A stretch of 5,080 bases of DNA from Nitrospirota bacterium (GTDB taxonomy: Bacteria; Nitrospirota; Nitrospiria; Nitrospirales; UBA8639): positions 457,828 to 462,907 of the forward strand of contig CP070743.1 of assembly GCA_020348185.1 (NCBI GenBank). Reading direction: 5' to 3'. Positions 1-5,080 of the stretch are shown one piece after another. The notes below the pieces were generated by a model that saw only the letters and a program-made list of their open reading frames with translations, made no database searches and was not told the origin of the DNA. How positions within the stretch are numbered: the first letter of the stretch is position 1; each line of letters opens with the position of its first letter. Both the position numbers and the translations under genes were made by a program.

Positions 1-1207
1 CGGTTCGCAGGCGGGCTGCGCCTTCATCGATCAGATCAATCGCCTTATCCGGCAGAAACCGATCACCGATGTACCGATGCGACAATCTGGCAGCGGCAAC
101 CAAGGCCGCATCTTTGATGCGAATTCCATGGTGCACTTCATAGCGTTCTTTTAATCCGCGAAGGATCGAAATGGTATCTTCCACAGAGGGCTGATCGACC
201 ATGACGGGCTGAAATCGACGCTCAAGGGCGGCATCTTTTTCAACATGTTTTCGGTACTCATCAAGAGTGGTCGCGCCAATGAGGTGCAGCTCCCCTCTGG
301 CCAGCATCGGCTTGAGGAGATTGGCCGCATCCATGGCCCCTTCGGCGGCACCGGCCCCGACAACGGTATGAAGTTCATCAATAAACATGAGTACTTGCCC
401 CTGTGAGGCTTGCACTTCCTTTAAGACGGCCTTGAGTCGTTCCTCGAATTCGCCGCGAAATTTGGCTCCCGCGACCAATGCGCCCATATCCAACACGACA
501 ACCCGCTTCTTTTTCAGACCTTCCGGCACATCCCCTTTCACAATTCTCTGAGCCAACCCTTCCACGATGGCCGTTTTTCCAACGCCCGGCTCACCGATTA
601 ACACCGGGTTGTTCTTCGTTCGTCGGGATAGAATTTGAATGACTCGCCGAATTTCCTCATCACGGCCGACAACAGGATCGAGCTTACCCTGACCAGCAAG
701 TTGTGTGAGATCACGCCCATATTTATCCAGCGCTTGGTACGTGCCTTCCGGGTCCTGACTGGTCACGCGTTGATTGCCCCGAACCTGTTGTAATCCTGCG
801 AGCAACTTATCCCGCTTTAAGCCCAACGGCCGGAAGACCCCACCCTCTTCCACCATCGCAATAAGGACATGCTCCACGCTCAGGTATTCGTCATGGAGTC
901 CCTTCATTTCCTCTTCCGCTTTAGACAACACCGTCGCCAATCGCGGAGTCAAATGAATCTGGCCCGGTCCGCCAGCGGTTGTTTGGACTTGAGGAATTTT
1001 TTGCAACACTTGTTCAGCGGCTTTTTGGACCGCAGCGGGGGACACACCGGCTTGTTCAAGAATCGGTTTGGTGAGACCATCGGGTTGCTCCAATAAGGCC
1101 ACAAGCAAGTGCTCAACATCGATGCCTTGATGGCTTCGGCGCATGGCTATACCCGAAGCCGCTTGAAGGGCTTCCTGGAGCTTAATCGTCATCCGGTTCA
1201 TGTCCAT
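1..1207 (-). CDS. clpB: ATP-dependent chaperone ClpB, N-terminal part (cut by left window edge)
   Basis: ClpB is a cytoplasmic Hsp100 hexamer that, with DnaK/DnaJ/GrpE, threads aggregated proteins through its central pore using ATP. About 402 codons are present, open at the left edge: the Clp N-domain repeats (about residues 1-145, start MDMNRMTIKLQEAL) and nearly all of the first AAA+ module. I see Walker A GEPGVGKT at 205-212 (K211), the pore-loop region AGAKFRGEFEERL, Walker B VLMFIDELH with D277/E278, the sensor-1 region GATTLDEYR from 311, and arginine fingers R330/R331 in ALERRF. All sit one residue before their E. coli ClpB equivalents, so this is ClpB rather than ClpA or ClpC. The coiled-coil middle domain and second AAA+ module lie outside the window. 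The ATG at 1207 is chosen because GGAGG lies 9 bases upstream; in-frame ATGs at 1201 and 1192 are weaker alternatives. Frame is intact throughout. The AR-type glnE gene lies 131 bases upstream on the same strand. Confidence 0.97.
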   Translation of the reverse strand, partial: MDMNRMTIKLQEALQAASGIAMRRSHQGIDVEHLLVALLEQPDGLTKPILEQAGVSPAAVQKAAEQVLQKIPQVQTTAGGPGQIHLTPRLATVLSKAEEEMKGLHDEYLSVEHVLIAMVEEGGVFRPLGLKRDKLLAGLQQVRGNQRVTSQDPEGTYQALDKYGRDLTQLAGQGKLDPVVGRDEEIRRVIQILSRRTKNNPVLIGEPGVGKTAIVEGLAQRIVKGDVPEGLKKKRVVVLDMGALVAGAKFRGEFEERLKAVLKEVQASQGQVLMFIDELHTVVGAGAAEGAMDAANLLKPMLARGELHLIGATTLDEYRKHVEKDAALERRFQPVMVDQPSVEDTISILRGLKERYEVHHGIRIKDAALVAAARLSHRYIGDRFLPDKAIDLIDEGAARLRT

Positions 1208-1216
1208 ATCATTCTT

Positions 1217-1221
1217 CCTCC
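1217..1221 (-). promoter_or_regulatory. Shine-Dalgarno sequence of clpB
   Basis: GGAGG (within GGGGGAGGAAG, read on the minus strand) lies 9 bases before the ATG at 1207 and fixes that start. An ATG at 1212 lies between them but is out of frame and hits TGA after three more codons. Confidence 0.75.
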
Positions 1222-1263
1222 CCCACACTGATCATTTTTGATAATTCTCCTTAAAATTTCTCT

Positions 1264-1293
1264 TTTAGATAACCATATCTAAGGGGATATCAA
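1264..1293 (-). promoter_or_regulatory. Candidate clpB promoter (sigma-70-like)
   Basis: On the minus strand TTGATA (1293-1288, five of six to TTGACA) is followed after 18 bases by TCTAAA (1269-1264, four of six to TATAAT). Initiation would fall near 1257, giving a leader of about 50 bases before the clpB ATG. The -10 is poor and the match is by eye only. It is supported mainly by lying in the only non-coding stretch before clpB and by overlapping the inverted repeat at 1265-1282. Confidence 0.25.
1265..1282. repeat. 7-bp inverted repeat in the clpB leader (possible operator)
   Basis: TTAGATA and TATCTAA are perfect 7-base inverted arms separated by ACCA. They sit 58 bases upstream of the clpB start codon, inside the candidate promoter spacer and -10. 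The stem is AT-rich and has no T-run after it on the minus strand, so it does not look like an intrinsic terminator. A binding site for a dimeric regulator is possible. It does not match the CIRCE element of HrcA or the HspR box as I know them. Confidence 0.35.
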
Positions 1294-1338
1294 CCCTTTT
1301 GGTTGAAAAGCAAACAACAAGCCCATGGATTTCCGCAC

Positions 1339-2970
1339 TCATCCAATGATTTGATTGTAAAAACGTTGAACCTTGGAGGAGTGACGCCGATAATCCTCAA
1401 GAAAGTGGGTGGCCGTCTCTTGAGTTGAAGATTTCCTGGAATACCCTAATCGAATGGCACATTTGGCTACTTCGGTAATATCCTGAGGAATGAGGTGGGT
1501 TTGGAGCTCATTTTCCATTTGAAGCTTATGCTCGACATCGCGCAGAAAGATATAGGACTGCGCCAATTGATCAGCGGTCCTTTTGGATAAAGCCTTGACC
1601 TCAGTTAAATAGGAAAGAGCCTCCAGCGTGTTCCGTTTCATCACCCCGGGGAATTGCCGAACGTGGAGAAGCTGAAGGGCTTGTACAATAAATTCGATCT
1701 CCCGAATCCCGCCTGCGCCCAATTTCACATGACGTTCATTTTCTCCACGGCGAATCATTTTATCCTGAATTTGGCCTTTGAGCGATCGAATGGTTTGAAG
1801 AACCCGCTGTGGGGGATCGGCTTCCGCCCCCTGGACGAACATTTTAAGCCGCCGCAGAAATTTCTGCCCTACGCGCTTTTCCCCAGCAATCGGCCGAGCT
1901 TTTATAAAAGCCAATCGCTCCCAATCACGGCCACGAGATTCATAATAGCGAAGAGCCTCATCCAAAGAACGAGTCAAGGGTCCTAACGAGCCCTCCGGGC
2001 GAAGCCGCAAATCTACCCGAAAGACCGTTCCTTCCTGCGTGACATCCGCCAAGGCCCCCGTGAGTTTTCGGGCAAGGGTTTCAAAATATGTCTCATTTGA
2101 TAAGCTTCGTTGGCCCTTCTTCGCACGTGTTTCTCCTTCGCTGGACTCATACAGGTAGATCAAGTCAACATCTGAACTGTAATTGAGTTCCCCGCCACCC
2201 AGTTTCCCCATCCCCAATACGACAAACCCCGTCTCATATTCATTACCCCGTTGATCTCGATGGAACGGTGCACCATGTTTTTTTCGCAGGTCAGATTCAA
2301 CTATTTGATAGGCAGATTGGATCACCACGCTCGCCAAATCTGAGAGAGAAACGACGGTGTCAACCACGCTCGCGTGACGAAGCAAATCACGGATTCCAAT
2401 TCGCAACATTTCCCTCCGCATAAACCTGCGAAGGGCATCAAGCTTCAAATCGGATGTTTTAAAGGTATGCAAGGAATCATCCAACATGTGACCTAAATGA
2501 GAGGCCCTTGGAGCTCGGGGAATGGTCGATTCCTCTCCTAACCAATAGACCAGCAAAGGATCCCGAATAAGGGTTTGAGCCATCGCAGGGCTATTGCCAA
2601 AAATGTTACACAAAAGGTGTAACAATCTGGGACCCTGGGACAAAAATTGAAACAGCTGGGCTCGATTGATGCCGGATTGGAGGTACCGCTCCCATTCATT
2701 TAAGGCCTGGTCCGGATCAGCTGATTGACTCACAGCTTCCAGTAAATCCCTTAAAATCTTTGAGAGCGCGTGTCGCTCTTGCGGATCTCCTGCCATCGCT
2801 TGCAAATTGGCATCAGCCTTGGACGGGTGTTGAAACCCATACGGTTCCAAAATCTTTGATACCTTTTCAGGCTGCAAATGAGCCGCCAGTAAAAGAGGAG
2901 TGGGATCAACCCGTTTGGATGGTTTTGGTATGATAGGACGACACAAACCTTTTGAAGGTCGACGGGTCAT
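1339..2970 (-). CDS. glnE: Stand-alone adenylyl-removing (AR) half of glutamine synthetase adenylyltransferase GlnE
   Basis: In canonical GlnE the N-terminal AR half removes AMP from a tyrosine of glutamine synthetase (phosphorolysis to ADP), reactivating it when nitrogen is short. This complete 543-residue cytoplasmic protein matches only that half. It has an N-terminal helical region (DALRRFMRREMLRIGIRDLL, about 180-200), the nucleotidyltransferase core GMGKLGGGEL at 253-262 followed by D267/D269, the third acidic residue D320 in RVDLRLRPEG, GRDWER at 347-352, and GGIREIEFIVQ from 420, where Arg-Glu is typical of AR rather than AT halves. It ends (YNQIIG) where the AR half of the E. coli enzyme ends (FNELIG) and no AT half follows; E. 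coli GlnE is about 946 residues. All catalytic acids are present, so it looks active. The ATG at 2970 is the first possible start after an in-frame stop at 3006-3004; no Shine-Dalgarno precedes it. The AT half is encoded divergently 70 bases away. Confidence 0.9.
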   Translation of the reverse strand: MTRRPSKGLCRPIIPKPSKRVDPTPLLLAAHLQPEKVSKILEPYGFQHPSKADANLQAMAGDPQERHALSKILRDLLEAVSQSADPDQALNEWERYLQSGINRAQLFQFLSQGPRLLHLLCNIFGNSPAMAQTLIRDPLLVYWLGEESTIPRAPRASHLGHMLDDSLHTFKTSDLKLDALRRFMRREMLRIGIRDLLRHASVVDTVVSLSDLASVVIQSAYQIVESDLRKKHGAPFHRDQRGNEYETGFVVLGMGKLGGGELNYSSDVDLIYLYESSEGETRAKKGQRSLSNETYFETLARKLTGALADVTQEGTVFRVDLRLRPEGSLGPLTRSLDEALRYYESRGRDWERLAFIKARPIAGEKRVGQKFLRRLKMFVQGAEADPPQRVLQTIRSLKGQIQDKMIRRGENERHVKLGAGGIREIEFIVQALQLLHVRQFPGVMKRNTLEALSYLTEVKALSKRTADQLAQSYIFLRDVEHKLQMENELQTHLIPQDITEVAKCAIRLGYSRKSSTQETATHFLEDYRRHSSKVQRFYNQIIG

Positions 2971-2980
2971 GGTACATCTG

Positions 2981-3009
2981 ATTATACGTTGAGGGTACGG
3001 ACCTTACAA
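2981..3009 (-). promoter_or_regulatory. Candidate promoter of the AR-type glnE gene
   Basis: On the minus strand TTGTAA (3009-3004, four of six) is followed after exactly 17 bases by a perfect TATAAT (2986-2981). Initiation would fall near 2974-2975, leaving only about 4-5 bases before the ATG at 2970. This agrees with the lack of a Shine-Dalgarno sequence and suggests a near-leaderless mRNA. Called by eye from consensus spacing. Confidence 0.45.
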
Positions 3010-3031
3010 TCTTGCCATGATCCAGTATACT
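3003..3031 (+). promoter_or_regulatory. Candidate promoter of the ACT-AT glnE gene
   Basis: CTTACA (3003-3008, four of six) is followed after 17 bases by TATACT (3026-3031, five of six). Initiation would fall near 3038, just before the ATG at 3041. Its -35 box overlaps that of the opposite promoter (3004-3009). A competing -10, TACAAT at 3005-3010, would start transcription at about the ATG at 3017, but its -35 (TTATAC, 2982-2987) is poor. Both options are by-eye calls. Confidence 0.35.
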
Positions 3032-3040
3032 GAGATGCAA

Positions 3041-5080
3041 ATGGATCGTTTGTCTCACATCAATAAGCTCCATGGTAGGTGTCCCGACATAAGACCGGAG
3101 ATCATTCAAGACTTTGTCTTGCGCATGGATTCGGATTACTTTGAACAATTTGGCGACCAGGAGGTGACCGAGCATCTCCAATTGGCAAATAAGTTATCAC
3201 CCGACCATCCCTGCGCCATTCACATACAGCAGAGAAAGGCGGGGTCCTATCAACTCACCCTTGTGGCCTATGATTATTTTTCAGAATTCGCCACAATTTG
3301 TGGTGTCCTCTCGGCATTTGGATTGGATATTCGAGAAGCCTTTATTTTTACATATACCGATACGCCTTCTCCTTCCCAAAGATCCACAAGGCATACCGTA
3401 CATTTTCCCGGAGCTCAAACCCGACAATTTAAAAAACCCATAGGCCCATCGTCCCTTCCCGGCCTTTCGCGCAAGAAGGTCGTTGATGTATTTCTACTTC
3501 AAGTTTTGCCAGGCTTTGAGCTCGACAAAGCGCACCAAGACCATTTGCAGGTTGAGCTCTTGGCCATGATCCAACTCCTCGATGCCAACCATGTTCGACA
3601 AGCCCGCAGCCAGGTCAACCGGCATCTGGTGGAAACCTTAGGAAAGTTGCAAACAAAGGAAACGGATTTCATCCATCCTGTTCAAATCAGATTCAATAAC
3701 GCGATAGCCGCCAACGAAACCGTCATGGACATTCGATCCACCGACACCCCGGCGTTTCTTTTCACATTTGCGAATGCCCTGACCATGCGAGGAATCTATA
3801 TAGCAAAAGCATACATCGAAGTGGAGGGGAACAAGGTCCGAAACCGGTTCTTTGTTCGTGGGCGTCATGGACAAAAGATCGAAGGGCAAACGGAACAACA
3901 AGAACTGACAGCGGCGGCAGCCTTCATTAAGGAATTCACCCATTTTCTCACCTGGGCCCCTGATCCGGCCAAGGCCTTGGAACACTTTGATCAGTTACTG
4001 GATGAACTCTTCCATGAAGATCAGACTGGCGTAGAACTTTCCATATTGACTCAAAAACCCTTACTGGCCCATCTGGCACAATTATTTGGCACCAGCGACT
4101 ACCTTTGGGAAGACTTTCTGAGACGCCAACATGCCAATCTGCTGCCGGTTATGGAAAATCTTTTGGAAGGCTCACTTATTCGTAGCAAAGCCGACTTGGC
4201 CAAAAGCCTTCGGTCAGCAATAGGAAAAGTGAAAGAAATCGAAACTCGAAAAACACGACTTAACCAGTTCAAAGATCAAGAATTATTTCGAATAGATATG
4301 AAACACCTAGTAGAAAACACTCCCATACCTGAATTTTCCAACGCCCTGACCCATTTAGCAGAGGTGATCCTTCAACAGGCCTACATTGAAGCTCAAACTG
4401 TCGTTGATCGCGAGCTCAAAACACCAAGGTTGGCCAATGGGCAACCAGTCCCATTCACCATTTGCGGATTGGGGAAACTGGGTGGACAGGAGTTGGGCTA
4501 TGCGTCCGACATCGAAATTCTGTTCGTTTACGGAACTGACATGAAATCTTCCACTAAACCCGACGTCGATACCGGAGAGTATTTTGAACGACTTGTCCAA
4601 GAATTCTTGCGATGGATTGAAGCAAAACAAGAAGGGATCTTTCATATCGATACCCGACTGCGCCCACATGGGGATCAGGGACTTCTCGCCACCTCATTAA
4701 AAGAATTACAGGTTTATTACGCACCTTCGGGCGCCGCTGCTCCGTTTGAACGCCAAGCCATGATCAAACTACGATATGTGGCGGGAGATCCAACCCTCGG
4801 AAAAAAAGTCGAAGAACACCGGAACCGGTTTGTTTTTGATGAGAGGTCTTGGCCATTGGATACGGCTTTGCATATGCGAGACCGACAGACCAAGGAACTC
4901 GTCACGCAAGGCTCTACTCACGTCAAATACAGTCCGGGTGGCCTCATTGATGTCGAATATACCGTCCAATATCTTCAACTCATGCACGGGCATAAAATAC
5001 CATCCCTGCAAACATCTAATACTCTCCAAGCTCTTGACGCGCTTCTGAATGCCGGATTATTGGACAAACATGAGGCCGAA
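3041..5080 (+). CDS. GlnE-type adenylyltransferase (AT half) with N-terminal tandem ACT domains, partial (open at right edge)
   Basis: Probably adds AMP to glutamine synthetase, silencing it when nitrogen is ample; target inferred from family. 680 codons are visible with no stop. Order: N-terminal helical segment (1-65); a first ACT-like domain (about 68-155: YQLTLVAYDYF, ICGVLSAFGLDI, then KKVVDVFLLQ after a ~37-residue insert); a linker; a second ACT (about 214-280) resembling the GlnD C-terminal ACT (FNNAIAANETVMDI, VEGNKVRNRFFV); GlnE-type helices (333-376, FGTSDYLWEDFLRRQ); then the nucleotidyltransferase GLGKLGGQELGYASDIEILF (476-495) with D490 and E492, D537 in FHIDTRLRPHG, ERQAMIKLR from 570, and PGGLIDVEYTVQYLQL from 632, where Ile-Asp is AT-like. 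The C-terminal helices lie off the window. Start: ATG at 3041 has a weak GAG 6 bases upstream and follows the candidate promoter; ATGs at 3017 and 3035 are in frame too, and a stop at 2990-2992 bounds the frame. GlnD is the alternative, but the GlnE-like core after the ACTs (GlnD has them last) and absence of an HD domain argue against it. Confidence 0.85.
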   Translation, partial: MDRLSHINKLHGRCPDIRPEIIQDFVLRMDSDYFEQFGDQEVTEHLQLANKLSPDHPCAIHIQQRKAGSYQLTLVAYDYFSEFATICGVLSAFGLDIREAFIFTYTDTPSPSQRSTRHTVHFPGAQTRQFKKPIGPSSLPGLSRKKVVDVFLLQVLPGFELDKAHQDHLQVELLAMIQLLDANHVRQARSQVNRHLVETLGKLQTKETDFIHPVQIRFNNAIAANETVMDIRSTDTPAFLFTFANALTMRGIYIAKAYIEVEGNKVRNRFFVRGRHGQKIEGQTEQQELTAAAAFIKEFTHFLTWAPDPAKALEHFDQLLDELFHEDQTGVELSILTQKPLLAHLAQLFGTSDYLWEDFLRRQHANLLPVMENLLEGSLIRSKADLAKSLRSAIGKVKEIETRKTRLNQFKDQELFRIDMKHLVENTPIPEFSNALTHLAEVILQQAYIEAQTVVDRELKTPRLANGQPVPFTICGLGKLGGQELGYASDIEILFVYGTDMKSSTKPDVDTGEYFERLVQEFLRWIEAKQEGIFHIDTRLRPHGDQGLLATSLKELQVYYAPSGAAAPFERQAMIKLRYVAGDPTLGKKVEEHRNRFVFDERSWPLDTALHMRDRQTKELVTQGSTHVKYSPGGLIDVEYTVQYLQLMHGHKIPSLQTSNTLQALDALLNAGLLDKHEAE

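Larger units (their letters stand above)
1208..1338. other. Intergenic region between the AR-type glnE gene and clpB
   Basis: These 131 bases hold the clpB leader, its Shine-Dalgarno sequence and the inverted repeat listed separately. A second weaker inverted repeat, TCAACC/GGTTGA (1290-1295 and 1301-1306, 4 bases apart), overlaps an alternative pairing of CTTTT with AAAAG. I see no GC-rich stem plus T-run, so no intrinsic terminator can be called after the upstream gene, and some read-through into clpB is possible. Confidence 0.5.
2971..3040. other. Divergent intergenic region between the two GlnE-half genes
   Basis: Seventy bases separate the two start codons. They contain both candidate promoters with overlapping -35 boxes and no clear Shine-Dalgarno sequence in either direction. 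I see no obvious sigma-54 element (GG-N10-GC with the usual TGGCAC...TTGC flanks) and no strong inverted repeat that would mark an NtrC-type or other operator. Confidence 0.5.

Noticed and set aside
1277..1310. Sigma-32-like heat-shock promoter before clpB (CCCCTTAGAT resembling the CCCCAT-type -10)
   Set aside because: No sequence close to CTTGAA lies 13-17 bases upstream on the minus strand; the nearest candidates (TTCAAC, CTTTTC) match poorly.
1288..1310. TCAACC/GGTTGA and CTTTT/AAAAG stems as a terminator after the AR-type glnE gene
   Set aside because: The stems are short, mutually exclusive and not GC-rich, and no T-run follows on the minus strand.
1654..1986. 110-residue plus-strand reading frame
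   Set aside because: It is antisense to the conserved AR core of the minus-strand glnE gene and has no recognisable features.
2906..3181. 91-residue minus-strand reading frame spanning the divergent gap
   Set aside because: It overlaps the starts of both well-supported glnE-half genes, has no recognisable domain, and is a by-product of their coding frames.
4355..5048. Several short reading frames on both strands inside the plus-strand glnE-type gene
   Set aside because: They lie wholly within the conserved nucleotidyltransferase coding region in other frames and show no motifs.
3041..5080. Plus-strand gene as GlnD (PII uridylyltransferase)
   Set aside because: The ACT domains come before, not after, the nucleotidyltransferase; no HD domain is visible; and the core motifs (GLGKLGG, RLRPHG, GGLIDVEY) with the preceding helices fit GlnE.

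Overview
The window carries three protein-coding genes and little intergenic DNA. From left to right they are: the first ~402 codons of clpB (minus strand, running off the left edge); a complete 543-codon gene (minus strand) for the adenylyl-removing (AR) half of the glutamine synthetase adenylyltransferase GlnE, standing alone; and a long gene (plus strand, open at the right edge) whose product joins two GlnD-like ACT domains to the adenylylating (AT) half of GlnE. There are no RNA genes, mobile elements, CRISPR arrays or long repeats that I can see.

The notable point is the architecture of the two GlnE genes. In E. coli and most bacteria GlnE is one polypeptide, with an N-terminal AR module and a C-terminal AT module, that removes or adds AMP on glutamine synthetase. 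Here the halves are separate genes, transcribed away from each other from a gap of about 70 bases. The AT half has also gained an N-terminal tandem-ACT region like the glutamine-sensing tail of the PII uridylyltransferase GlnD. The simplest reading is a rewired nitrogen-control switch: opposing activities on separate proteins, a shared divergent promoter region to keep their levels linked, and a built-in candidate small-molecule sensor on the AT side. The fused architecture is seen in the sequence; the rewiring is inference.

The divergent gap holds candidate -35/-10 elements in both directions with overlapping -35 boxes. Predicted transcription starts fall only a few bases before the start codons, and neither gene has a good Shine-Dalgarno sequence, so leaderless or near-leaderless mRNAs are possible. 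By contrast clpB has a strong Shine-Dalgarno sequence and a 131-base leader with a 7-bp inverted repeat.

The organism is a bacterium of medium GC content. The ClpB is of the ordinary bacterial type and gives little taxonomic resolution. The GlnE arrangement made me think of Nitrospirota or a deltaproteobacterial/planctomycete-like lineage, but this is a weak guess from memory and not shown by the sequence.
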